NCBI RefSeq assembly: GCF_001905445.1
Contig: NZ_LIVQ01000001.1
Span: forward strand, 1 to 64,000
From: Streptomyces sp. CB00455
GTDB taxonomy: Bacteria; Actinomycetota; Actinomycetes; Streptomycetales; Streptomycetaceae
Length of the DNA: 64,000 nt
Direction: 5' to 3'
The notes below the pieces were generated by a model. It was not told the origin of the DNA and did no database searches. It worked only from the letters and a program-made list of their open reading frames with translations. Positions 16,641 through 26,319 of this stretch are shown one piece after another (the stretch's first letter is position 1; every line of letters starts with the position of its first letter). The position numbers and the translations under genes are program-made.

Positions 16641-18632
16641 TCAGGCTCCTTCCGGGCGAGGGGTCCGGCGCTGGTCGAGGAGGGCGGCGAAGGCGCGCAG
16701 GTCGGTGCTGAGGAGCAGCTCGTGGGCTCGCGGGCGTACTCCGGTCTCGCGTTCGACGATCGCCAGCAGCCGTGCGGCGACGACGGAGGTGCCACCGGCG
16801 TCGGTGAAGTGGTCGCCGAGGCGGGTGCCGGGACGGCCGAGGAGGTCGCGCACGGTCGTCAGCACGAGCCGCTCGGTGGCGGTGGCGTCGGCGAGGTCGT
16901 CCGGGGTGGCGGTCCGGGACGGCGCGGGGGCCGATCCCCGGGCCTGCTCCTGGCCCTGCTCCCGGGCCGCCAGGGCGCCCCGGTCCACCTTGCCGTTGGC
17001 GTCGAGGGGGTAGCCGTCGACGATCCGTACGGCGGCGGGGACGGCCTGCTCGGGGAGCCAGGCACGGACCGCGGCGAGGAGGTCCGCGGTCGCGGGTTCG
17101 GCGCCGGCGGCGGGCCGTACGTGCGCGACGAGGCGGTTGTGGCCGGTGCTGTCGCGCAGCACGGTCACGACGGCGCTGCGCACCCGGTGGTCCTGCTCGA
17201 AGGCGGCTTCCACCTCGGCCGGTTCGATCCGCACCCCGCTGATCTTCACCTGGTCGTCGAGGCGGCCGAGGAAGTCCAGGCTGCCGTCGGCGTTCATGCG
17301 TACCCGGTCGCCGGTGCGGTAGAGGCGGTCGATCCCGGACGGCGCCAGTTCGTGCGGAGCCTTGGTGAACCGGCGTGCGGTGAGTTCGGGGTCGAGGTAG
17401 CCGAGCGCCAGGCAGTGGCCGCCGACGCGCAGTTCACCGTCCTGCCCGCGGGCGACGGGGCGGCCCTCGTCGTCCGTGACGACGAGGGTGACGCCCGGCA
17501 GCGCGGTGCCGATGGGCGGCGGTGTCGGGTCGCCGGCCTCCGGGTCGGCGCCGCGCATGGCGTGGGTGGTGGTGACGACGGTGGCTTCCGCGGGGCCGTA
17601 GGCGTTGTGGACGGTGGCGGTGACGTCGGCGCCGGGGCGGCGGCGCATGCGGTCGCCGCCGACGACGAGGTGACGCAGCTTAAGGTCCTGCGGCCACGGC
17701 CGGTCCAGGAGCGGCTCGATGGTGGGGGTGGCCGCCACGGCGTGGGTGAGGCCGGTGTCGCGCCACCAGTCGGTGAGCACGTGCGAGTCCCAGCGGGTGT
17801 CGTCCGGGGCCGGGACGAGGGCAGCGCCCGAGGTCAGGCCGGCCCACAGTTCCAGCAGGTGCGGGTCGAACGCGACACCGATGAGCAGGGACTGCCGGTC
17901 GCCCGGCGCCAGGCCGGTCTCGGCGCGGTACCAGTCCAGGGCGACGGACAGCGAGGGCTCGGCCACGGCGACCGCCTTGGGGCGGCCGGTGGAACCGGAG
18001 GTGAGGACGGCGTACAGGGCGCCTTCGGGCGCGCGCCGGGTGCCGCGGGAGCCGGCGAAGGCCGCCACCGCGGCGGCGGGGGCGTTGACACCGCCGGTGG
18101 GCAGCGGCAGCGGGGTGTGCTCCCCGCCGCGGTGTGCCTCGGGCAGGACGCCGGGGTCGCCGATGAGGCAGGCGACGTCGAGGTCCTCGGTGACGGCCTG
18201 GGTGCGGCGTTCGCCGGGGCGGGGGCCGAGCGGCAGGTAGACGGCGCCGATCCGGGCGAGCGCGACGGCGGTGACCACGAGGGCGGTGGAGCGGTCGAGG
18301 CAGACGCCGACCAGGTCACCGGGCCGTACGCGGTCGCCGAGGGCGGCGACGACCCGCGCGGCCGCCGCGTCGAGGTCCTGGTACGTCCAGGTCCGCGTTC
18401 CGTCGATCACGGCCGGGGCCTGCGGGTCGCGCCGGGCCTGCTCCTCGAAGCGGGCGAGGACACCGGTCGGTTCGGCGGCGGGGCCGTGGGCGATGCTCGG
18501 CACGGCGGCGGTGTCGGTGGTGTGCGCGGTGTCGGTGGTGTGCGCGGTGCCGGTGCTGTGCGCGGTGCCGGTGGCGTGGCCCGTGTCGACGGGCGTGGCG
18601 GGGGCGACGGGAAGGGTCGGGGACTGGGTCAT
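16641..18632 (-). CDS. NRPS adenylation-carrier didomain
   Basis: A 663-aa protein whose ATG overlaps the previous stop codon (TGATG). The N-terminus carries a Thr/Ala/His/Gly repeat-like linker (four near-copies of TGTAH/TDTAH). Adenylation motifs: LTSGSTGRPKAVAV (near residue 209), HNAYGPAEATVV, GELRVGGH, YRTGDRVRMNADGS and NGKVDRGAL. The carrier domain has GGTSVV with Ser near 609, GGTS replacing the usual GGHS. Manual reading of the pocket gives D-P-L-A-V-G-A-V-V-K, which I cannot assign; the Pro after the anchoring Asp is unusual. It has no condensation domain. Confidence 0.85.
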   Translation of the reverse strand: MTQSPTLPVAPATPVDTGHATGTAHSTGTAHTTDTAHTTDTAAVPSIAHGPAAEPTGVLARFEEQARRDPQAPAVIDGTRTWTYQDLDAAAARVVAALGDRVRPGDLVGVCLDRSTALVVTAVALARIGAVYLPLGPRPGERRTQAVTEDLDVACLIGDPGVLPEAHRGGEHTPLPLPTGGVNAPAAAVAAFAGSRGTRRAPEGALYAVLTSGSTGRPKAVAVAEPSLSVALDWYRAETGLAPGDRQSLLIGVAFDPHLLELWAGLTSGAALVPAPDDTRWDSHVLTDWWRDTGLTHAVAATPTIEPLLDRPWPQDLKLRHLVVGGDRMRRRPGADVTATVHNAYGPAEATVVTTTHAMRGADPEAGDPTPPPIGTALPGVTLVVTDDEGRPVARGQDGELRVGGHCLALGYLDPELTARRFTKAPHELAPSGIDRLYRTGDRVRMNADGSLDFLGRLDDQVKISGVRIEPAEVEAAFEQDHRVRSAVVTVLRDSTGHNRLVAHVRPAAGAEPATADLLAAVRAWLPEQAVPAAVRIVDGYPLDANGKVDRGALAAREQGQEQARGSAPAPSRTATPDDLADATATERLVLTTVRDLLGRPGTRLGDHFTDAGGTSVVAARLLAIVERETGVRPRAHELLLSTDLRAFAALLDQRRTPRPEGA

Positions 18633-21600
18633 CACGACTCCGTGGAAAGGGTGGTGGTGGCGAGGGCCTCGGCCTGGTCGGCGAGCACGGGATTGCGGAA
18701 GAGCACCTTCAGCGGCGGGCGCGTGCCCAGCCGGGGCTCCAGCCAGGCGGCCAGTTCGGCGGCCAGCAGGGAGTGGCCCCCGCTGTGGAAGAAGTGGGAG
18801 CGGGCGTCGAAACGGCCGTGGCCGAGGACCTCGCGCCAGCCTTCCGCGAGCAGCGCGGTCATCGGATCGTCGGACACGACGGACGCGGCGGTGCCGGCGG
18901 ACCCGGGCTCGGCGCCGGTTCCCGGCTCGGACGTCACGGTGTCGTCGGGGGCGGACGTCACCGTGTCGTCGGGATCGAGCGCCGCCGCTCGGCGGGACAG
19001 CGCCGTACGGTCGGGCTTGCCCCCGGCGAGGGTCGGCATGGTCTCCAGCCGCGCCCACCGGGCGGGTACGAGCGGGCCGGGCAGGCGCAGGCTCAGCTCG
19101 GCGTGCAGTGCCTTCTCGTCGAAGTCCGCGCCGTCGGCGCCGTCTTCGAGGAAGCCGACGAGCCGGGGCCCACCCGTGCTCTCCCGGTCCAGGACGACGG
19201 CGCAGGACCGGCCGCCGAGCACCGCGGACGCCGCCGCTTCGATCTCCTCCAGCTCGATGCGGTGTCCGCGCAGCTTGATCTGGTTGTCGCGCCGTCCCAG
19301 GAAGTACAGCAGCCCGTCCAGGCCGCGGTAGCCGAGGTCGCCGGTGAGGTAGACGCGCTCCCCGTCGAGCGCGTCGGGGGTGACGAACCGTGCTGCCGTC
19401 ACCTCCGCGTTGCCCGCGTAGCCCTCGGCGAGACCGGGTCCGGCGACGGCGAGTTCACCGACGGCGCCGGGCGGCAGCGGGCGGTGGTGGGCGTCCAGGA
19501 CGAGGACCCGCTCGCCCGGGAGTTCTGTACCCAGGGGGATCTCGGCGCCCTCGGCGAGGGCGTCGCGGGAGACCTCGTGGACGGTCGAGCTGATGGCCGC
19601 CTCGGTGACGCCGTACACGTTGAGCACGGTCGCGTCGGTGTCGGCGAGGACGCCGCGCAGGGCTTCCACGGGAAGGCGTTCACCGCCGAGGACCAGGAGC
19701 CTCGGCGCCCAGCTCTCGTCCCGCAGACAGGGGCGCAGGTCCTCGCGGGTGGCGAGGAAGTAGCTGGTGGGCAGGTTGGCGACGGTGACCCGGGCGGACG
19801 CGAGCAGTTCGGCGAGCTCCGCGCCCGTGGGTACCTCGTGCTCGGGCAGGACCAGGCACGCTCCGGCGTGCAGGGTCGGCAGCACCTCCTCCAGCGCCAC
19901 GTCGAAGGACGGCTGGGCGAACATCAGGACCCGGTCCGAGGTGACGAGGCCGAACCGGTCGGCGGCCGCCGTCATGTGGTGCGTCAGCGCCGCGTGGCCG
20001 ACGGCGACCGGCTTCGGCGTGCCGGTGGAGCCCGAGGTGTGGATGACGTAGGCGGCGCCGGGGAGTTCGGCGGCCGCGCGCGCGGGCGGCAGGACCGGGG
20101 CGTCGATCCGGGCGATCGGCAGTGCTTCCGGCAGGGCCGGGGCGCCGTCACCGGTGAGGACCAGGGCCGGGGCGAGCCGTTCCAGCAGCAGTCCGAGGCG
20201 GGCCGGCGGATCGGAGGGGGACAGCGGGCAGTAGACGGCGCCGGTCCGCAGGCACGCGAGCAGGGCAACCACCGAGTCGGTCCCCCTGGGCAGGACGGCG
20301 GCCACCGGCCGGCCGGGTGTCACACCGGCGGCGCGCAGCCGCTCGGCGAGCGAGCCGACGCGGTCGTCGAGTTCGCCGTAGGTGAGACGGCGCGCGCCGC
20401 ACAGCAGGGCGGGCAGCGACGGGTGGTGCGCGGCGACGGGGTCCAGCGGATCGCGGTCGGTCGGCACGGGTACGGGCTCGGCGGCCGGTTCCACGATGGT
20501 CGGTGCCAGGTCGGCCAGCGGGGTCTCGGGGCTGTCGAGATAGGCGCGCAGCAGGTCCAGGAAGCGACCGCAGAGCAGCCGGGCGACGTCCTCGCCGAAG
20601 AGGTCCGCGTCGTAGTCCCAGACCAGGGTCATGCCGGGCGAGCCGTGGCGCGGGGTGACGCCGCGCCGGTCGTCGGGGAGCAGCACCACGTCGAGGTCGA
20701 AGCGGGTGGTGCCGGTGTTGAACCCCTCGAAGAGGGTGATGTCGAGACCGGGTACCTCGATCTCGGGCAGCGGTGCGTCGTGGGCGCTGAACATGACGGA
20801 GAACAGCGGGTTGTCGGCGCCGGAGGTGTGCATGCCGAGCGCCCGAGTCAGCTCCTGCACCGGCACGTCCTGGTGCGGCAGCGCCCGGATGAGGGTGTCG
20901 GTGACGTCGTACATGGTCTCCTGGGCGCAGACGGCGCCGTCCAGGGCGAGCGGCAGCGGGATGGTGTTGACGAACATGCCCACGGCGTCCTCGTAGCCGA
21001 GGGGCCGGTTGCCGACGGCGGTGCCGATGACCATCCGGGAGCGGCCGCTGTGCCGGCGCAGGAGTTCGGCGAACAGCCCCAGCAGCGTGGCGAACGGGGT
21101 GAGACCGCGCGAACGGGTGTGGCCGCGCAGGCGTTCGGCGAGATCGGCGCCGATCGTCTGGCGCAGTTGTCCGCCGTTGTGCCGGCGACGGGCACCGGGG
21201 CGGACGAGGCCGGGCAGCGGCAGGTCGTGGGGCTGGTCGCGCAGTTCGGCCCGCCAGAAGTCCAGCGATTCGGGGGCGTACGCGGCCTCGGCCCGGGCCC
21301 GGACGTGGTCCGCGTACGACGAGGCGGGCGGGAGTTCCAGGGTCTCGCCGAGGACGTGGGCGCGGTAGACCCGGAAGACGTCGTCGAGAAGGATCGCGAA
21401 GGAGTGTCCGTCGTGGATCAGGTGGTGCTCGACGTGGACCAGCCGGTGATGGCGCTCGGCCAGCCGCACGAGCGTCCAGCGGATCAGGGGTGCCTCGAAG
21501 GTGTCGAGCGGTGTCTCGGCCTCGGCGCGCAGGAGATCGGCGAACGCCGCCTCGGGATCGGCCTGCGCGCCCAGGTCGACGGTGCGCAGCCTCGGGGGAC

Positions 21601-21823
21601 ACTGCGGCGCGACCCGCTGCCCCGGTACGGACCCGGTGGAGGCGACGAGTTCGAGGCGCAGACCGGGGTGGCGTGCCAGGGTGGCGGCGAGTCCCAGCCG
21701 CAGCGCCTCGGCGTCGAGCGGGCCCCACAGGTCCAGCGCGGCGGTGAAGTTGTAGGCGCGACTGCCGGGCTGCATCTGTTCGTGCAGCCAGACGATCTCC
21801 TGCGAGGAGGAGAGGGGAAGCAT
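18632..21823 (-). CDS. NRPS condensation-adenylation-carrier module
   Basis: A 1063-aa complete elongation module. The condensation domain starts at once (MLPLSSSQEIVWLHEQ) with active site VEHHLIHDGHS near residue 133. The adenylation domain has A3 VIHTSGSTGTPKPVAVGH (near 592), NVYGVTEAAISS, GELAVAGPG, YLTGDLGYRGLDG, DNQIKLRGHRIE and the A10 lysine in LAGGKPDRTAL. The carrier has FFHSGGHSLLAAE (Ser near 1014), preceded by a duplicated DDTVTSAPDDTVTSEP linker. The pocket read by eye is D-V-E-N-V-G-V-I-S-K; the E-N pair recalls some hydroxyornithine-type codes, but no ornithine hydroxylase gene is present, so this is weak. It is preceded by a 234-bp gap. Confidence 0.88.
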   Translation of the reverse strand: MLPLSSSQEIVWLHEQMQPGSRAYNFTAALDLWGPLDAEALRLGLAATLARHPGLRLELVASTGSVPGQRVAPQCPPRLRTVDLGAQADPEAAFADLLRAEAETPLDTFEAPLIRWTLVRLAERHHRLVHVEHHLIHDGHSFAILLDDVFRVYRAHVLGETLELPPASSYADHVRARAEAAYAPESLDFWRAELRDQPHDLPLPGLVRPGARRRHNGGQLRQTIGADLAERLRGHTRSRGLTPFATLLGLFAELLRRHSGRSRMVIGTAVGNRPLGYEDAVGMFVNTIPLPLALDGAVCAQETMYDVTDTLIRALPHQDVPVQELTRALGMHTSGADNPLFSVMFSAHDAPLPEIEVPGLDITLFEGFNTGTTRFDLDVVLLPDDRRGVTPRHGSPGMTLVWDYDADLFGEDVARLLCGRFLDLLRAYLDSPETPLADLAPTIVEPAAEPVPVPTDRDPLDPVAAHHPSLPALLCGARRLTYGELDDRVGSLAERLRAAGVTPGRPVAAVLPRGTDSVVALLACLRTGAVYCPLSPSDPPARLGLLLERLAPALVLTGDGAPALPEALPIARIDAPVLPPARAAAELPGAAYVIHTSGSTGTPKPVAVGHAALTHHMTAAADRFGLVTSDRVLMFAQPSFDVALEEVLPTLHAGACLVLPEHEVPTGAELAELLASARVTVANLPTSYFLATREDLRPCLRDESWAPRLLVLGGERLPVEALRGVLADTDATVLNVYGVTEAAISSTVHEVSRDALAEGAEIPLGTELPGERVLVLDAHHRPLPPGAVGELAVAGPGLAEGYAGNAEVTAARFVTPDALDGERVYLTGDLGYRGLDGLLYFLGRRDNQIKLRGHRIELEEIEAAASAVLGGRSCAVVLDRESTGGPRLVGFLEDGADGADFDEKALHAELSLRLPGPLVPARWARLETMPTLAGGKPDRTALSRRAAALDPDDTVTSAPDDTVTSEPGTGAEPGSAGTAASVVSDDPMTALLAEGWREVLGHGRFDARSHFFHSGGHSLLAAELAAWLEPRLGTRPPLKVLFRNPVLADQAEALATTTLSTES

Positions 21824-22057
21824 GGGCGATCCCTGAGGTTGTCGGGTCGGATTCCGGTGCCGGTCACGGTCGTGTCCGGTGGTCGTGCGGGCGGCTTCGC
21901 GGGTCGCGCGGAGCCGTTTCGGGCGTGGGGGGATGCCATGGGGGGAAGTTCGGGGTGCGCGGCGGCGTGGGACGTGCGGTGCGCCGGTGTGGGGTGCGCC
22001 GGTGCGCGGGCTGTGGGGCGCTGGTGCCCCCAGGTGCCGGGGCCGGGGTCGGCAGGG

Positions 22058-23353
22058 TCAGACCGCGGGGTGCGGGGCGGGGCGCAGAGCGTGGGTGAGC
22101 GCGTCGAAGGCCCGGTGCGCGGTGGTGTCGTCGAGCACCGCGCGGTCCCACACCATCCGCAGGTGGATCTCCGCTCCCTGGGTGACGGAGACGGCGAAGG
22201 GGCCGCGGACCGGTCTGCCGTCGACGTGGACCTCCCGCCCCTCGACGCCGGCCAGTCGCAGGGGCGGGCGACGGCTGGCGTCGTCCACGGTGAGCAGTCC
22301 GTCGAGGCCTCCGGTCCAGCCCGAGCCGGCGGCGCGCACGGCGGTCACGACGGCGTCGAAGGGCATGTCGGCCCGGTCGAGGTCGTCCCACCACGCGTCG
22401 GCCGTCTCCTCCGGATCGGGTGTCCGGCCGGTGTCGGCCGGGAAGGCGACGGTGTTGAGGAAGCAGCCGATGACCGGCTCCGCCCCCGAGGGACGGCCGC
22501 CCCACGGGTAGCCGAGCGGGATCACGAGGTCCGGGCCGTACAGCTCGCGGGCCGCGGCGCGGCAGGCGTCGAGCAGTCCGGGGAAGGGTACGCCGCCGTC
22601 GTGCGCGGGCAGTCGGATCTGCGCGGCACCGCTGGACGACGCGCCGTCGGGCACGCGTGCCGGACGGGGTGAGGGGGCGTGGGCCTGGAGCGTACGCAGC
22701 CGGTCCGCCCAGTACGCGGCCGCCTCGGGAGTCTCCGCCCGTTCCTCGGCGGCGAGTTGGCGCAGGACCGTGTCCCGGTAGGCGGCGAGTTCGGCTTCCG
22801 TGTCCCCGGGCTCGGGGCGGGCCGTGACGGGCTCCTCGCTGTAGGCGGCGCCGAGTTCGTCGACGATCCGCGCCAGCGAACGGCCGTCGCAGACGGCGTG
22901 GTCCAAGGCGATGGCGAGGACGTCCTCCTCGCGCTCCTCGTCGCTTACGAGGAAGAGCCGCAGGGGGGAACCCTGCGCGTCCCAGGAGGACAGCGCGCGA
23001 CGGAGCGTGTCGGTGGGCCGCTCCCCCGGTATCGGGGCCGGCCGGGTCACATCGACGTCCGGATCGGCGACGCGCAGGACGGGAGTTCCGCGCACGACGG
23101 CCGGCCGCGAGCGCAGGGCGGTGTGCCGTGCGGCGAGCCGGCGGGCCGCCGCCCGCAGGCGTTCGGGGTCGATGGTTCCGTAGGGGAAGGCGAAGAACAT
23201 CGGCACCAGGTCGGGGCGGCCCGACGGATCCAGCGAACGCACCAGGAGGAAGCGGCGCTGTGCTCCGGTGACGGGCAGCAGGACGTCGGACCGGTCGCCG
23301 GCGGCCGTCAGACGCCGGTAACGGGCCAGGTACTGACTCGTGATGCTGAGCAC
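22058..23353 (-). CDS. Free-standing NRPS condensation-like domain
   Basis: A 431-aa stand-alone condensation protein starting at GTG 23353. The N-terminus LPVTGAQRRFLLVRSLDP is the usual C1 block; the active-site motif reads ALDHAVCDGRS near residue 150, so the second His and the DG pair are kept but the first His is Asp. The C-terminal half has IPLGYPWGGRP and GCFLNTVAFP, the floor-loop-like region of condensation domains. It may join two carrier-bound amino acids in trans, add a starter acyl group, or release or cyclise the product. It lies second in the operon, 94 bp after the exporter gene. Confidence 0.82.
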   Translation of the reverse strand: MLSITSQYLARYRRLTAAGDRSDVLLPVTGAQRRFLLVRSLDPSGRPDLVPMFFAFPYGTIDPERLRAAARRLAARHTALRSRPAVVRGTPVLRVADPDVDVTRPAPIPGERPTDTLRRALSSWDAQGSPLRLFLVSDEEREEDVLAIALDHAVCDGRSLARIVDELGAAYSEEPVTARPEPGDTEAELAAYRDTVLRQLAAEERAETPEAAAYWADRLRTLQAHAPSPRPARVPDGASSSGAAQIRLPAHDGGVPFPGLLDACRAAARELYGPDLVIPLGYPWGGRPSGAEPVIGCFLNTVAFPADTGRTPDPEETADAWWDDLDRADMPFDAVVTAVRAAGSGWTGGLDGLLTVDDASRRPPLRLAGVEGREVHVDGRPVRGPFAVSVTQGAEIHLRMVWDRAVLDDTTAHRAFDALTHALRPAPHPAV

Positions 23354-23447
23354 GTGGTTCTCTCTGTCGAGGCCGCAAGTCGCGGGTCGCGGTCACGCGG
23401 AAGGGTGCGGCGGCGGAGGTCGTCCCCGCGCGTCGCGGTACGGGTGG

Positions 23448-24854
23448 TCAGCGGGTGGGTGCGGGGGCCGGCCGTTCGTCGCCGTCGGCGGCGTTCTCCC
23501 GCGGCGCGTCGTGGGTGGCGCGGGCGTCGTCCTGCGTGCGGGGGCCGTGCGGGGCATCGTCCTGCGGGCCGGGGTGCGGGGCGTCGTCCTGCGGGCCGGG
23601 CAGGTCCCGCATCCGGCGCAGCGGGGAGAGCAGCAAAGGCAGCGGTACGGCGAGGATGCCGACGGCGCACCAGGCGAGTGCCGTACGTGAGCCGTAGGAC
23701 TGGGCGAGGGCGCCGCCGATGAGCGCGCCGAGCGGCAGGGTGCCCCACATGAGGAAGCGCAGGGTGGCGTTCATCCGGCCGAGCAGGCGTGGTGGGCACA
23801 GCCCTTGGCGGAAGCTGACCTGGGCGATGTTGTAGACGACGGCGCCGAAGGAGACGACCGCCGATCCGGCGGCGAAGAGGGCCGCCCCTGGGACGCCGTG
23901 CCCGGACAGGGGCCACAGCAGGGCGAACGGGCCGGTCACGAGGACGGACAGGAGGATGACCCGGGCCTGCCCCAGCCGGGCGGCGAGGCGTCCGGCGCAC
24001 AGGGCACCCAGCAGCCCTCCGACGGCCGACGCGGACAGCACCAGCCCGAGCCCGCCGGGTTCGAGTCCGACGACGCGGACGAGGTGCACGGTCTGCGTCG
24101 CCATGAGGACGGCGGTACAGAGGTTGGCGAGACCGGTGGTGAGGGCGATGACCCGGAGCAGCGGATGGCCGAAGACGAAACGGACGCCTTCGGCGATCTC
24201 CTTGCGCAGGGAGGCCCCGGCGGCGGGCTCGGGTACCTCCTCGGGCTGTCTGACGCGCAGGAGGAACAGGGCGGAGAGCAGGTAGCCGATGGCGTCGGCG
24301 ACGACGGCGAGGTGCGCTCCGACGAGCTGGACCAGCCCGCCGCCGACGCCGGGGCCGGTCACCTGGGCGGTGGAACGGACCGTCTCCAGCGCACCGTTGC
24401 CGGCCACCAGCTGGTCCCGGGGCAGGATCTGCGGCAGGTAGCTCTGATGGGCGACGTCGAAGAACACGGTCGCCACGCCGATCACGAGCGCGACGACGTA
24501 GAGCTGGGCCATGGTCAGGGTGTGGGCGAGCGCGGCGGCGGGGATGCTCGCCATGGCCGCGGCGCGGATCAGGTCCGCGCGGATCATCAGGGACCGCTTG
24601 CGCATGCGGTCGACGAGTGCCCCGGCGGGTAGCCCGACGAGCAGGAAGGCGGCGGTCTCCGCGGCGGTCAGGAGGCCCACCTGGAAGGCGGGGGCGTCGA
24701 GTTCGAGCACGGCCACGAGGGGCAGTGCCACGAGCGTCACCTGGGCACCGAGCTGCCCGGTGGCGGCTCCCGCGAGCAACAACCGGAAATCGCGCGCACG
24801 AAGGGGGCCACCGGCGGCGGCTCGGGATGTTTCGGACATGTGACCGACATTCAC
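23448..24854 (-). CDS. MFS transporter (EntS-like), predicted product exporter
   Basis: A 468-aa membrane protein with about 12 hydrophobic segments and the MFS loop LPAGALVDRMRKRSLM between helices 2 and 3. The order of motifs resembles EntS/enterobactin-exporter-type MFS proteins. The cytoplasmic C-terminal tail carries a tandem GPQDDAPH repeat (three imperfect copies). It is the first gene of the leftward NRPS operon; the 24855-25090 upstream gap is AT-richer than its surroundings and is the likely promoter region. Start ATG 24854 has a weak AGG; an in-frame ATG at 24839 is an alternative. Role in export or self-resistance is inferred from position. Confidence 0.85.
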   Translation of the reverse strand: MNVGHMSETSRAAAGGPLRARDFRLLLAGAATGQLGAQVTLVALPLVAVLELDAPAFQVGLLTAAETAAFLLVGLPAGALVDRMRKRSLMIRADLIRAAAMASIPAAALAHTLTMAQLYVVALVIGVATVFFDVAHQSYLPQILPRDQLVAGNGALETVRSTAQVTGPGVGGGLVQLVGAHLAVVADAIGYLLSALFLLRVRQPEEVPEPAAGASLRKEIAEGVRFVFGHPLLRVIALTTGLANLCTAVLMATQTVHLVRVVGLEPGGLGLVLSASAVGGLLGALCAGRLAARLGQARVILLSVLVTGPFALLWPLSGHGVPGAALFAAGSAVVSFGAVVYNIAQVSFRQGLCPPRLLGRMNATLRFLMWGTLPLGALIGGALAQSYGSRTALAWCAVGILAVPLPLLLSPLRRMRDLPGPQDDAPHPGPQDDAPHGPRTQDDARATHDAPRENAADGDERPAPAPTR

Positions 24855-25229
24855 CGACCTACCGATGACGAGTCAAAGCATCCCTGCCATTTTCGGACTT
24901 CTTCTGCGTCGCTGTGGGGCCAAGTCGGGAAATCTTTCGCCCTACCCGGGGTACAGCCGCGTGAATTCCTGCCGCTGGCGCTCGAACGCGGGACAGGTGG
25001 GGCAAGGGGGAGCAAGGGGTGCGGTCAGGACCCGAACGACCCGCCTCACGCTGAGTCACCGGTCCAATTCTGACCGAAAACGCTCATCTATGATCACGCC
25101 CCTCCGGAATCACCCATTCCGTCCGCTATGAACATCACGGGGCATCGCCCGACGCCCATGCCGCAGCCGTCGGGTCCGTCGCGGCACGCGCGCCCGCCCC
25201 GCGGGACGACGCAGGGCCCCCGGGCGTCA

Positions 25230-26145
25230 GTCCTGGCTTCCTCCAGGCGCCCGCCGGCGTCGCCCGCCAGGACGATTTCCTGCTGGAGCGGGCGCTGGCC
25301 GAGTCGAAGAAGGCGGGCGTCGCCACCGGTCCCGGAGCCCGATCCGGCCGGGACGTCGAGGACGTCGCGGATCGCGAGGGCCGCGAGGGCCGCGAGAACG
25401 GCCTGGCAGCTGTTGTCCTCGTGAGGGCCGTCGAGCCCGAACAGGACCGGGGACACGGAACCGATCGAGACGGTCACGGTGCCGCCGAAGCACGCGATCT
25501 GCTCCCTGACGAGCAGCGCGGCACCGTCGAGGAGGTCGTCGAGCTCCCGGTCGCCGCCGCTGCCGAGTGAGGGCGCGATACGGGTACGTACGCAGACGAC
25601 ACGGACCTGGGGGCGCGCGGTGCTCACGTGCCGTTGGCCGCGCAGGCACCCGGCTCCCCACCGCCCCCGCCGACCACCCGGCCGCACACCGGCGCGGACG
25701 CCGAGTCCGGCGCCCGCGCCGGCGAAGCGGCCGGGGAGCGAGCGTCACGCCCTCCCCGGCACCGTCGTCGTTCACTGCGTACGGGGTGTGCCGGGCAGGC
25801 GCGCGGTCCAGGGCGAGCCCGGGACCGCGCGTGAGAATGCGCTGCTGCAGCCGCTGCAGACCACGGCCCGGCTCAAGGCCCAGGTCCTCGACGAGAACGG
25901 CCCGTACGCTGCTGTAGACGGTGAGCGCGCCCGCCTGCCGACCGCACCGGTACAGGGCGAGCATCGGCTGACCGCACGAGCGCTCTCTGCGCGGCTCGGC
26001 GGCGCCCAGCAGCCAGCTGATGGCCACCACCTTGTTTCGGCTGAAGGAGCAGGAAGCCGAGCGTCGCCCGCTGCTTGATCCCGCCGAGCCCCACCGTCCT
26101 GCCGCTGTCGACCACTTCCCTCGGATCTAACAACCGGAACTGCAT
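25230..26145 (-). pseudogene. Decayed SARP regulator with cyclase-homology tail
   Basis: Minus-strand pieces in three frames, in the right order. First an N-terminal winged-helix start (MQFRLLDPREVVDSGRTVGL, GIKQRATLGFLLL). After a gap come end-of-BTAD helices (MLALYRCGRQAGALTVYSSV, LVEDLGLEPGRGLQRLQQRI), and finally a nucleotide-cyclase-like segment (ELDDLLDGAALLVREQIACF, GGTVTVSIGSVSPVLFGLDG, HEDNSCQAV). Most of the DNA-binding domain and the first BTAD half are missing. It was probably the pathway-specific activator of the adjacent NRPS operon; its loss suggests silencing or control by another regulator. Confidence 0.7.
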
Positions 26146-26319
26146 CGAATCCCCACCTCACAACCCGTCCGTGCCCCTAGAGGCGACTTGCCCGGCACTG
26201 CCGGTCCACTGGGAATCCGCCAAGATCACGTCACCAGGGTGCAAGACGCCGGTCCAAGCGCACACAAAGCTCGTACAAGGCGGCTCGCCAGGCCCTTCAC
26301 AGAGGGGTCGGAGGCGGGT

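Noticed and set aside
18773..22672. 1299-codon plus-strand frame
   Set aside because: It covers the antisense of the C-A-T module and the free C domain, which have intact active sites on the minus strand.
11749..24854. Thioesterase or lanthionine-type release gene in the NRPS operon
   Set aside because: No GxSxG thioesterase domain is seen; the terminal domain has NAD(P)-binding features instead.
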